A stretch of 64,000 bases of DNA, from assembly GCA_020186115.1 (NCBI GenBank), contig WSYJ01000151.1, forward strand, positions 434,001 to 498,000, written 5' to 3'. Numbering within the stretch: position 1 is the first letter of the stretch; every line of letters begins with the position of its first letter. Positions 40,366 to 49,317 of this stretch are shown one piece after another. The position numbers and the translations under genes are program-made. This DNA comes from Histomonas meleagridis (taxonomy: Eukaryota > Parabasalia > Tritrichomonadida > Dientamoebidae). The notes beneath the pieces are model-generated. The model made no database searches. It had not been told where the DNA came from and saw only the letters and a program-made list of their open reading frames with translations.

Positions 40366-40521
40366 ATGGCACTGTCACTTTTTGACTCAGAAAATGATCG
40401 TTTGCAGCGTTATGTTTTTAATAAAACAAATCCCCGAAGTACAACAGTACTTAAAGTCGTTTTGAATGATTTAAAGATGAAGCGAATGAAGAAAATGATA
40501 ATTGTATCGAATTTTATATGA
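40366..40521 (+). CDS. possible 51-aa basic protein
   Basis: ATG 40366 opens MALSLFDSENDRLQRYVFNK and ends with a basic, hydrophobic tail (MKRMKKMIIVSNFI). It lies 68 bases after the importin-like gene in the same direction. Codon use is plausible but no homology or promoter box is evident. It may be a real small protein or the eroded end of another gene. Confidence 0.25.
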   Translation: MALSLFDSENDRLQRYVFNKTNPRSTTVLKVVLNDLKMKRMKKMIIVSNFI

Positions 40522-40557
40522 AAAATAATTTTTAATAAATTTGAATAATTCTCTCAA

Positions 40558-41045
40558 ATAATGTTTTCATAACTTGTTGCGTTCAATAATTATTTAAAAA
40601 TTATTTAAAAATACAAAATATTGTTATAATATTGTTAATAAATTTGTATGATTATTATATTATAATGTTTTCATATAAATCGTTGCGTTCAATAATTATT
40701 TAGAAATAAAAATATTGTTAATAAATTTGTATAACTATTATATTATTATGTTTCCATATAACTTGTTGTGTTCAACAACTATTTAAAAATAAAAATATTG
40801 TTAATAAATTTGTATGATTATTATATTATAATGTTTTCATATAAATCGTTGCGTTCAATAATTATTTAGAAATAAAAATATTGTTAATAAATTTGTATAA
40901 CTATTATATTATTATGTTTCCATATAACTTGTTGTGTTCAACAACTATTTAAAAATAAAAATATTGTTAATAAATTTGTATGATTATTATATTATAATGT
41001 TTTCATATAAATTGTTGTGTTCAATGATTATTTAGATATTAGAAT
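40558..41045. repeat. 83-bp minisatellite with alternating monomers
   Basis: Six copies start at about 40558, 40662, 40745, 40828, 40911 and 40994. Two monomer types alternate (ATAATGTTTTCATATAAATCG and ATTATGTTTCCATATAACTTG starts), giving a 166-bp higher-order unit. The first copy carries about 20 extra bases and the last decays at its end. AT-rich, non-coding. Confidence 0.85.
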
Positions 41046-41544
41046 ATTGTTAATTACATATTTATACAGTTTGTATCTGAAATGATCAGAACCGCTGATT
41101 TCCCAAACAAAAATACTCAATTCATATGCCGATCAAATTACATAGAAGTATATCGTATGAGTAAAGCTCACAATCGAGCAACGAACATAGAATTAATATA
41201 ATATGTTTATCTTGGTTAGTTCTGCTCTTATCTGTGATAATACATTTATCTTCATAAAAAATAGAAAAAAAAAAAAGGACGTTAAGTCATTTCAATTTAT
41301 TCTTTTTGGTGAAAATTAACGTTCAAATATTTGCCAAATATTTTTTTGTTAACGTCATCGAAAAAATTGATTATAACCAAAATTGAGTATATTCTGTGAT
41401 TTACTTGACAAAAATTATTAAAATTTGCTCCACAGACTTGTCACTTTTATTTGACTTTCAATGGTTTATGCATAGAATAATCATCAGAAACCAAATATTT
41501 TTGACACAAATTTCAATACTTTCAGAGAAAATTTGTCGTTTGTC

Positions 41545-42066
41545 ATGACAAAACATGCCGGCAAAATAAAGAATTTGTCAAAAAATATAAATTTTGCTTT
41601 GAATTTACCAAATACAAGATTTCACTTCATTTTAAAAATGGGAAGAAGATTTCAAAATTATGTAAAACCATCTCAAATAACATTTACAGTTGGTGATAAG
41701 TGTTACCTCTTGAAAATAGAAAAAGATAATTTCACAAAAGAATCGTTGGATCAATTAGAAGAAATATCGAATTTAATCGAAACAGATCAACCAATGAAGA
41801 AAAGGAGAAGGGGAAGATCAACAACAAACAAAGTTCCTCAAAATCCTGTTGGAGTTTTTATCAACAAACAAACAAATAACGAAACAAACATATTTGATTT
41901 ATCATCAGACAATGAATTTGGTTTAACACCGAACATTGAAGGAAATATCTTGAATGAAGAGATAGGGAACATTGAGTTTGAAACTTATGAAGAAGACCAT
42001 GACTTCATTTGGTCAAACTTATCGGGGCTTACATTTGAAGAAGAACAAACACTATGGGGCTTTTGA
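41545..42066 (+). CDS. duplicated basic/acidic protein, copy 2, unknown
   Basis: 173 residues from ATG 41545. Apparently one residue different from the copy at 35802: an Asn replaces a Ser in the SSDNEFGL segment. The upstream flank is different, so the two copies may be expressed differently. Basic beta-rich N-terminus, KKRRRGR patch and acidic tail are unchanged. Near-identity with an intact frame suggests a recent duplication, gene conversion or purifying selection. Confidence 0.6.
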   Translation: MTKHAGKIKNLSKNINFALNLPNTRFHFILKMGRRFQNYVKPSQITFTVGDKCYLLKIEKDNFTKESLDQLEEISNLIETDQPMKKRRRGRSTTNKVPQNPVGVFINKQTNNETNIFDLSSDNEFGLTPNIEGNILNEEIGNIEFETYEEDHDFIWSNLSGLTFEEEQTLWGF

Positions 42067-42179
42067 AACATTTCATAACTTATTTTTGATTAAATATTTT
42101 GTTCTTTAGCATTTTTTCCTTTACATAAAAGTGACGCACATCTAGCTCGTTCAGAATCCTATCTCTGAAATTAAAAAAC

Positions 42180-42330
42180 AAAAAAATTTTAATGAAATTG
42201 ATCAAGAGAATTTAGATTAAAATATGATATAAAATTTACCAAAGCAAATTAAAACGAAAAATTCAAACACTTAAAGAAGGTGATAACAAAATCAAATGTC
42301 AAATATATGAGCATCGAAATAACATTAGAG
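42180..42330 (+). pseudogene. decayed fragment of the coiled-coil gene
   Basis: About 150 bases align with 36690-36860 inside the coiled-coil gene (shared words AATTGATCAA, GAATTTAGA, TTCAAACACTTAAAGAA and AAATCAAATGTCAAAT), with deletions and stop codons. The 5' third and the rest of the gene are missing. Confidence 0.7.
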
Positions 42331-42569
42331 CATTTTGCATTTAAAGTATTTCGAGAGTTTAAGTCTTTTAAATAACTAGCAAGCCACTCTTTTTATAAAT
42401 TTACTTAATTAATTTCTAAATTTCGATCTTTTTCACGAACAATATGTGAATGAACCATTTTCTCAAGGCAATTTTTTAACTCTTTGTGAATCCCACAGCT
42501 CAAAATCTGCACAATTTTTTAGTTAAAAAACTTAATTTCAACATATTGCTCAAAACAAGTTATCATATT

Positions 42570-44036
42570 TTACAAAAATTTACCAAAAAACTTTGCGCTT
42601 TGACACTTGAAAATTGGCGGCTGTGAATGCATATAATTTGCCTTTAATACGATGCCATTTAATTCAACAGATTGATTGAGCTTAAACACCGCGCACTTGT
42701 AGCTTCCATCAAACTTGAATTGGTCGTTTTGAAGCTTGACTTCAAACACTTTTTGATTATTTATTAATCCTTCAATATGCATTTCATCAGGCAAAACGCT
42801 ATCACTTCTAAGTACAATTTTAGCCGATGTTAAAGTGAACATTTCGTTTTTCATTCGTACAAAAATTACTTTATTTGTATCAGATAAAATTGCAACAAAA
42901 TATTTTTCGGTGTCCAGCAACGCATTCGATGATGGAAATTTCTTTATAGATGGGTGACTTAAATCATCAATTAATCGATACTTAATAACATTAATTGGTT
43001 TTGTTAAAACTCCCCCAAAAGTTCCGATGAAATCAAATAAATCGATTTCGCTTGGCGAAGTTTCACCGTTTGAGTTATTGATAAGTAAAATATATGAAAG
43101 AACATTCCATTTATTTGGAATAAATTTTGGACTAGAAAATGAATCTGATAATGACAAAATCGTTTCCCTTCTCATTGATATGGTTTTTATTAAATTAGCT
43201 CTTGATATTGATTTTGATTCCCATGACATTTCATAATCATTAAAAAGTGTATGAAAAGATGGGTCACTGCTATCAAGAAGTTGATGAAAAGAATCACTTT
43301 CTTGTTGGCTAATTATTTTTTTGTTTCCTTGTGAGAAATAATCATCAAGAGTTTTACATATGGATTTGTTATTAAAACGACAACGGATTTTGGGGTGCCC
43401 TAAAAAGCATTGGATTGAATACGGAGTAATGCACTGAAATAGAAAAGTGGGCGACTCCTCTAAAATGGTTAAAAGTACATCATAAAACCTGTCGATTAAA
43501 GTTTGTTGGCTTTTAATGATGTCATCAATTCCTTGAGAAAAAGTTGGAAATTTATTGACTTCCGAATTTACAATAAATTTGTCATAGATTAAGTACTGAG
43601 ATAAAAAGTGTAGTATAGTTTGCTTGAGGAAAATAAAGTCATCCTTTAGAGAGCTTAAATAATCAATGATTACATTTGTGATGATTCGAACTAAAGGTGG
43701 AATGCCATATACATATGCCATGAATAGTGAAAGCATTGGGTTTGGTGTAATTTCTCTGTCTTTAGTTGTTTTAAAAAGAATTTCGCCATTATAGCAAAAA
43801 TCAATAATTTGTTCAAAGTTTGATGATACAAATGGAAGTGATATAGAAATGCTTTGAGGATCAAAAGTTACAGTTTTAAAATATTCTCTAAAAAGTCTGG
43901 AATGATGATATAAAATAAGTCGGTGGGCTTCAATATCTTTCCCATTAGCATGCAAAATACAATCTATAAAAAGGTGATTTTTTCGGAAGGATGCGAAATG
44001 AGGTTTCATCTTAAGTCTGAAGCGAGTTTTTTCCAT
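42570..44036 (-). CDS. BTB/POZ-domain protein
   Basis: 488 residues. BTB/POZ fold at about 20-125: FIDCILHANGKDIEAHRLILYHHSRLFREYF, then LPFVSSNFEQIIDFCYNGEI. A helical BACK-like part follows to about 260, and a beta-rich C-terminal region (about 290-488) recalls the BTB-associated sandwich domains common in trichomonads. BTB proteins dimerise and often recruit Cul3 ubiquitin ligase; substrate and partner are unknown. TCATAA close upstream may be its Inr. The gene is intact. Confidence 0.75.
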   Translation of the reverse strand: MEKTRFRLKMKPHFASFRKNHLFIDCILHANGKDIEAHRLILYHHSRLFREYFKTVTFDPQSISISLPFVSSNFEQIIDFCYNGEILFKTTKDREITPNPMLSLFMAYVYGIPPLVRIITNVIIDYLSSLKDDFIFLKQTILHFLSQYLIYDKFIVNSEVNKFPTFSQGIDDIIKSQQTLIDRFYDVLLTILEESPTFLFQCITPYSIQCFLGHPKIRCRFNNKSICKTLDDYFSQGNKKIISQQESDSFHQLLDSSDPSFHTLFNDYEMSWESKSISRANLIKTISMRRETILSLSDSFSSPKFIPNKWNVLSYILLINNSNGETSPSEIDLFDFIGTFGGVLTKPINVIKYRLIDDLSHPSIKKFPSSNALLDTEKYFVAILSDTNKVIFVRMKNEMFTLTSAKIVLRSDSVLPDEMHIEGLINNQKVFEVKLQNDQFKFDGSYKCAVFKLNQSVELNGIVLKANYMHSQPPIFKCQSAKFFGKFL

Positions 44037-44530
44037 TTCATCTTTATGATGTTAACGTTCTTTTTTAGGGTGGTATAATTTTTGAATAGTTTTTAATCGT
44101 TATTTCAGCAAGGAGAAATGTACCTCTTTTTTTCGAACTTCTCTCATGCTCATTAAAATTTTATCCCATAAAACTCTTCAAATGCACAACTAGCTCTGTA
44201 GCTTTTATATTTGCTACAAATGAGTCATAGCAAAGAAGCAAATTTGATTAGTGGTATTTTTTTTTAAAACCATAGATGTTATTAAAACAAAAACTGCTTA
44301 CAAACAGAACGGGAAGTGTTTTTATGAGATTTAAGGGATTATATTTGTAACAAAATTTTGTATTAGATCAAATCAATTGATTTTTTTAAGTTTCGTTACT
44401 TAGTAGAAGCCTTCTGGTAATGGTTATGAATGGCCTTGCTTTGGTAATAGTTAAAAAATCTTTTTGCCAATTTGTCAATGCAGGAGATTTAAAAAAAAAG
44501 ATTTTTTTTAGAGGCTTTTACTGATTGAGT
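44037..44530. other. intergenic, nothing identified
   Basis: Upstream of the BTB gene and downstream of the small cysteine-rich gene. AT-rich without coding or repeat signal. Confidence 0.4.
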
Positions 44531-44599
44531 TTAGAGCAGATTACACTTGCATCCACAGCACTTGCAACTTGAGCAGGAACATGAGCAGGAAGAAGACAT
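44531..44599 (-). CDS. metallothionein-like cysteine-rich miniprotein
   Basis: A 22-codon frame from ATG 44597-44599 to TAA 44531-44533: MSSSCSCSCSSCKCCGCKCN and two Leu. Eight of 22 residues are Cys in CxC and CC patterns, the rest mainly Ser, Lys and Gly, with no aromatic residue. This is the composition of small copper metallothioneins (compare the about 25-residue fungal copper thionein, from general knowledge). TCATTT about 15 bases upstream of the ATG fits the Inr. It would bind Cu(I) or Zn in the cytosol for storage or detoxification. It is far below usual gene-finder limits. Confidence 0.6.
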   Translation of the reverse strand: MSSSCSCSCSSCKCCGCKCNLL

Positions 44600-44856
44600 T
44601 GTAACTTGAAAATGAAATGGCTCAACTGCTTACAACAACCCCCAAATTTTGAAAGGCGGAAAATCCATCGGTTTCTGAGAAATTTTTTGTGGTTTGTTAA
44701 AAACCGAAAAAAATTATTGGGTTTTTCTGAGGCTGTTAGAAGAACTGACTAAGTTTTTGAGAGCAATTTTTGAATGCATTCGGAAGTTGAAATTCACCTT
44801 GAACGGGGGTGGTGCAAAAGCTTTTAGGGTGCCCTAAAATCAGTCACTTTTATTAG
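44600..44856. promoter_or_regulatory. divergent promoter region with two Inr candidates
   Basis: TCATTT on the minus strand (about 44610-44615) serves the cysteine-rich gene. TCACTT at 44844-44849 lies 13 bases before ATG 44857. GGCGG and AACCG words lie between. Confidence 0.4.
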
Positions 44857-45756
44857 ATGCAGGGATCCCCAAAAAAGTACGTTTTTTTGTTAATGTACAA
44901 AGCAATACCAGAATTCAACAGGAGATGTTGTATTGCAGATAGAAATCGCAATTATAGACTTCACCTTGCAGCATTGGCCAGAATAAAAAATTCAAAACCG
45001 CATGAAGAAAAATGTACATTAAAGCCTTTTCGTAGATCAATACTCCAAGGAAAAGTTCAAAGAGAAGAAAGAATAAAAATTGAAAATGAGAATAAAAAAA
45101 TGCAAAAGGCGATTGCAAGTTGTGAGCCAACACTCAATAGAGAAGAATTCCATCAACATCAGCTTGATCATGAACATCAAGTAAAACGAATGGCTAAACA
45201 TACAGACACATATGGATTTAAAACCAATAATTCAACTAAAAAGCGCAAAAATTTATCTAAAGTTCATCTTAAACCAATGGAACCGAGCAATTCCAAACCT
45301 AAGTCACAAAATACTACTTCCAAAGAACTGCAAGATGAATACAAAAATGAACAGTCAATTTCAGCGCAACCTTCTGGTGATCAACAAAATTCGTATATTA
45401 GTGATACGCCAAGCACGGAACAAATACATGAACCACAAAATACGTATGATAGCGGTGACGCACAAAGTCCACGTAAAAGCTCTCCTCCAGATACATACAT
45501 TAGTGATCAAAGCAATTCACAAAATACAGAACAAACAAATGAATTAACGAATGAGCCGCCGCTAGAAAGAGTGCAGCTGACATTCCCATTGCCTGAATCA
45601 CAAAGCGGAGAAAATGAGGATATAAATGACTCAGCATTAAATGAACAAAACGCTACTGGTAATGAAACAGACACTACAGAAAATAACAGTAAGGAAGAAA
45701 CAGATGAAAAAGATAAATCAGAATCACTTGAAAGCGATTTTTTGTTAATGCAATAA
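44857..45756 (+). CDS. CFAP97-like protein with long disordered tail
   Basis: 299 residues. Residues about 20-115 are basic and helical with the layout of the CFAP97/KIAA1430 domain: paired helices, Pro-Phe-Arg segment, then REERIKIENENKKMQKAI. That domain occurs in axoneme-associated proteins, so a flagellar or cytoskeletal role is plausible in a flagellate. Residues 135-299 are disordered, rich in Ser, Asn, Gln, Thr and Glu, with a repeated TYIS(D)/NSYISD motif. TCACTT lies 13 bases upstream. The family call is tentative. Confidence 0.45.
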   Translation: MQGSPKKYVFLLMYKAIPEFNRRCCIADRNRNYRLHLAALARIKNSKPHEEKCTLKPFRRSILQGKVQREERIKIENENKKMQKAIASCEPTLNREEFHQHQLDHEHQVKRMAKHTDTYGFKTNNSTKKRKNLSKVHLKPMEPSNSKPKSQNTTSKELQDEYKNEQSISAQPSGDQQNSYISDTPSTEQIHEPQNTYDSGDAQSPRKSSPPDTYISDQSNSQNTEQTNELTNEPPLERVQLTFPLPESQSGENEDINDSALNEQNATGNETDTTENNSKEETDEKDKSESLESDFLLMQ

Positions 45757-46011
45757 AAATGTATTCATGAGTAAATAATAAATATTTACGAACATGAAAA
45801 ATAAGACTTTCATTTTACTTGTAACCACTCTTCAAAATTCGTGTGTTAAGATTTCCTATTTTGGAAAATGAGATTTATTCCCGATAAAAATTGACTGATG
45901 ATTGATCGTAAACGATTATTTTTCATTCAAAACATGAAGGTGCGAATATTTAAGAAAAAACTTTATTTATTAAAACTGTGTATCAGATCGATAGAATAAT
46001 ATAAAACATTT

Positions 46012-46773
46012 TTAGAGAGGCCATGCAAGTCTATTCCGATCGTGCCTTGCCCTTCTAAAATATGTATATTGACCATTTGATGGATCAAATGTACCTTCCT
46101 GAAGCCATAACAACTTTAAGGTAAAACGAGGACCGCATTCCTGAAGTCGCGCTTCATTCACTGAATCAAAGATATATCTGTAATGACGGAAAAAAATGAA
46201 ATCACGTTGATGGTGAAAGGTAAGGACGCGCCTTCCAAAGAAATTTGGTTTGTGAGGAAATAAGCATTGGAGCATTCGAGACGTGAGCCTGCCAAGTCTT
46301 GTTTCAAATCGTTTCATGAGAACTTCTGGATAGTGATCGCTAGTACGAGCGTGCCCTTCAATTTCTTTAGGAAGAGAAATTGATGTGATTCTATAGTTGG
46401 CAGTTGGTCCATCAGGCAAATGATGATGAGTAAAAGTATAAACTTGGTTATTAGCAGATGTAAGAATAATTAAGTCGGTGTACCCTTCTTCAATTGCTTG
46501 ATTCCTAACTTCAGCCATTGATGATCCTTCTTTTCGATTTTCAAAAAGAGAATTTGGAATTAAAACTTGTAGACTTTTCCCAAATGGTATGGACGGCTCT
46601 TCATCACCTGATGTAGTAATTTTTACCTTGGGTTCTTTTTCACCATTTAAAAAAGGTGAAAATTGATCATTTTCAATTTCTTCAAGATATTCTGGATCAT
46701 CTTCTTTTATGAATGTTGGATCGTATTCACGCCTTTGTTCTTGTCTGTTTTCACCTGGTGCAGGTTCAACCAT
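46012..46773 (-). CDS. RPF1: RPF1-like Brix-domain ribosome biogenesis factor
   Basis: 253 residues. An acidic N-terminus is followed by a full Brix domain: LIPNSLFENRK, TDLIIL, HLPDGPTANYRI, RFETRLGRL, GRRVLTFHHQRDFIFFRHYRYIF and GPRFTLKLLWLQEGTFD. The order and the QRDFIFFRHxRYIF block match RPF1, which acts in 60S subunit assembly in the nucleolus. The related IMP4/BRX1/SSF1 lack that exact block. Shorter than the yeast protein, mainly at the N-terminus. The gene is intact. Confidence 0.85.
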   Translation of the reverse strand: MVEPAPGENRQEQRREYDPTFIKEDDPEYLEEIENDQFSPFLNGEKEPKVKITTSGDEEPSIPFGKSLQVLIPNSLFENRKEGSSMAEVRNQAIEEGYTDLIILTSANNQVYTFTHHHLPDGPTANYRITSISLPKEIEGHARTSDHYPEVLMKRFETRLGRLTSRMLQCLFPHKPNFFGRRVLTFHHQRDFIFFRHYRYIFDSVNEARLQECGPRFTLKLLWLQEGTFDPSNGQYTYFRRARHDRNRLAWPL

Positions 46774-47122
46774 TTGGGAAATTTTGGTCGTGTAATTTGA
46801 ATGTAAATATTGGCAAAACGAAATTGTAAGAAAAAATAGTGTCTAATTTCATAGAAAACGTTAAAATCCTGATCAATTTTAACAGAGAGACTTAATAGAG
46901 CTATTAATTAACGAAATTATAACAACAAAAAAGCAACATACCGAATTTGTATTTATAAAATTATTTTTTTAAAAAATTATTATCAAATAGAAAGTATGAA
47001 TTATTTAAGGTGAAAAGAATTAACTTATTATTAATTTTTTTTATTTAGGAAAACATTATTCAATTTATTATTTCACAGATGTTGTTAAAGTATTCCAATA
47101 TTAGTTCACAACAAAAACCAAT
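46774..47122. other. intergenic, nothing identified
   Basis: AT-rich separation of two minus-strand genes. Confidence 0.4.
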
Positions 47123-47602
47123 TTATATCCATTGGTCGCTCTCTTCATTCACATATTCATCAAAATCATTACCAACAATTTCAATTTGTGTATCTCCTTT
47201 TGATGAAGAAAGAATTGGATATCCATCCGAATGAGCAGATTTTGACTTTTTCCTTTTACTTCTTGTAACAACAAATACAATTATTCCTGTGATTAACAAA
47301 ACTGCAAAAATTGATCCGCATATTATGCCAATATATAGTACCAAATATTTAATGAGAAAACTTTGAATTGAATATAATTTTTCGTTTATAAAATCTCCAA
47401 CGTTTTTATTCGTAAAAGAAAAAAATTGCAAATGAGTTGTTGTCTTCTTAAATATTAAAGTAATATGGAAAATTAAATTTGATTCAAATAAAAAGTTGAT
47501 TATTTGATAACAAATAAATAAAATAATTAACTCTTCAGATAAATTTTTGATATGGAATATGGTACATTCACACTCTATAAATAGAACATCGTCATTATTC
47601 AT
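47123..47602 (-). CDS. single-pass membrane protein with cytosolic tail
   Basis: 159 residues from ATG 47600-47602; the frame continues to a TTG at 47668, so a few more N-terminal residues or an upstream exon are possible. Near the C-terminus a strong membrane helix (YIGIICGSIFAVLLITGIIVFVV) is followed by RSKRKKSK, then an acidic tail ending DQW. This juxtamembrane pattern is typical of trichomonad surface proteins such as the BspA-like families. The external part (about 90 residues) has no leucine-rich repeats, so it may be a truncated surface protein or a small receptor-like protein. Confidence 0.45.
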   Translation of the reverse strand: MNNDDVLFIECECTIFHIKNLSEELIILFICYQIINFLFESNLIFHITLIFKKTTTHLQFFSFTNKNVGDFINEKLYSIQSFLIKYLVLYIGIICGSIFAVLLITGIIVFVVTRSKRKKSKSAHSDGYPILSSSKGDTQIEIVGNDFDEYVNEESDQWI

Positions 47603-48434
47603 GAATGCAGTAAAGCCAAGATGTGATAACAAATATTTACAACTACAAACGATAAATTCAAATTTCAAAGACAGTCAGAGTTTGTTGGCAAGATTTCAAC
47701 CGAAAGGCTAATAAAAGATATCCTAACTGCAAAAAAAACTTTTCGGTTTTCGGATTTCTGTGCAACTGCAGCTAACGTTCTGAACAATTATTTCAATGGG
47801 GGTTTTACAGGCTGCTTCGATAAATAATGGCTGCACATTTGATGTAAGCTTACATGACAAAGAAATGATGCATTAGCTCACATAAGCGAAAAACAAAACA
47901 CAAATTTTTGGATTTAGAGACATATTCATTATGAACTTCGTCAAAACATAGAATCTAAAGGTCAAGAATCGTTACCAATGGTAGTAAATTTGATTTCGAT
48001 AAATATTAATACGTTTTTATTATTGGAATCTGCTGATATCAGCATTTATAATGAAATATAAAAATTTAACGTTCCGGAACATACTTGAAGACATCTTCTT
48101 TTTGTCATAAGTAATTTTTACAATACCTATAAGACGCGTTTCTTTGAATTCAAATAGCGCTGTTGGGTACAGGACGCTTATAAATTGGTTTGTTAATTAT
48201 TTGTATACAAATAAAAAAATTGTATTACCAACAGATATAAATCTATTTGGTTTGAGTTTGTTTTAAAGGAAGCTTTATTAAATATTTACTTGTCAGTTAA
48301 TTTAATTGCCCAATCTAAAAATGTCAGATGCTTTAACGGTCTCGATTTCTACTTTTTTTTACATAATAAAACATTCAATTTTGAATTGTAGGGCAACAAC
48401 AATTGAAGTAGAATATTTTATTAAATATTATTAT
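47603..48434. other. intergenic, nothing identified
   Basis: About 0.8 kb of AT-rich sequence without supported ORF, RNA gene or repeat. Confidence 0.4.
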
Positions 48435-49136
48435 CTAACTGCGCTTTGGTTTTGCACCTTTTTTGGGTTCTCGGCTTGATTTGTTTTCCCTTCTTTCAGC
48501 ACTTTTGTTCCTCATTTCCTGTTTGAATGTTGAAAGAAGTTTGATTGGAAGCTTCTTGCCATTGTATTCTATTCCGTTCTTTACTGCTTCATTTGCCTGT
48601 TCTTCTGTTTGGAGTTCAACATAAGCAGTTCCTGAGAAATATTTTTCTCCTCCACTGCGATTTTTGTTCCTCATCTCTATACGGAGAACTTTTCCAAACA
48701 AAGAACGGAAGAACGCTTGCAGTGATTCAAGTGTTTCAGTTTGATCTAATTGATCAACATATAATGTTCTATACTCACGACGTGGATCTGGTTTAAATGG
48801 AACCTTTGAACGAACCATCTTGCGAGAGGTATCAACTTCAAGTTCTGATGATGCTTGACAGGCTTTCATTAATTCTTCATCAGTCAAATGCATTGCCACA
48901 ATTTTGTTGAACTTTTCATTAAAAATTTGAATTGGGCAATATCGGTCAGCTTCCATGTTAATCAGTTGTTTCATAAATGATGAATTTTCAACGTTTGATG
49001 GGCTAAAATAAAATTCCATTTGTTCACGAGCAGCGTCAAGTTCTGGTGTAAGATCATACACTTCTTGTTGTTTTATTTCTTCGTTTTCAGATGATGGTGG
49101 ATCTGCTTTTCCGAATAGTTTGCGGAGGATGAACAT
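48435..49136 (-). CDS. La-family RNA-binding protein (La motif plus RRM)
   Basis: 233 residues from ATG 49134-49136; a longer frame starts at a TTG and is not used. La motif at about 35-120 (QMEFYFSPSNVENSSFMKQLI, KFNKIVAMHL, then SSELEVDTSRKMVRSKVPF) is followed by an RRM at about 125-200 (RTLYVDQL as RNP2-like, FSGTAYVEL as RNP1-like). A basic tail ends KPKRS. La protects the UUU-3'OH ends of RNA polymerase III transcripts in the nucleus. The order and size fit genuine La protein rather than LARP1/4. Confidence 0.8.
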   Translation of the reverse strand: MFILRKLFGKADPPSSENEEIKQQEVYDLTPELDAAREQMEFYFSPSNVENSSFMKQLINMEADRYCPIQIFNEKFNKIVAMHLTDEELMKACQASSELEVDTSRKMVRSKVPFKPDPRREYRTLYVDQLDQTETLESLQAFFRSLFGKVLRIEMRNKNRSGGEKYFSGTAYVELQTEEQANEAVKNGIEYNGKKLPIKLLSTFKQEMRNKSAERRENKSSREPKKGAKPKRS

Positions 49137-49317
49137 AAAATGGCGGCAAAATGGTCGTGCAAAAATTGACAAAGTCTGTTCGTTCGATAAACGATTATTT
49201 TCCAATTTCTTCTCGCATTCATTTCAACATAAGTTAAGTATTCTCTTCATCAATTAAGTATCAGCTGTAGTATTTTTTCACATTTTTATTCGTTAAAAGG
49301 CAAACACAATAAAACAT

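Larger units (their letters stand above)
41198..42330. repeat. segmental duplication, copy 2
   Basis: Matches 33872-36860 without the integrase element. An extra stretch of about 135 bases (41410-41540) separates the TTGAGTATATTCTG block from the 173-aa gene and is missing in copy 1. The gene block is nearly identical; the coiled-coil gene part is decayed. Confidence 0.75.

Noticed and set aside
40558-41045. CRISPR-like array
   Set aside because: The 83-bp monomers are contiguous with no unique spacers and alternate in type; it is a minisatellite in a eukaryote.
40558-41045. Common origin of the 83-bp minisatellite and the 83-nt ankyrin spacers
   Set aside because: Only the length agrees; no shared words beyond AT-rich background were seen, so I treat it as coincidence.
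45212-45547. 111-codon ORF overlapping the CFAP97-like gene
   Set aside because: It is a shifted-frame shadow of the disordered tail with no start signal.
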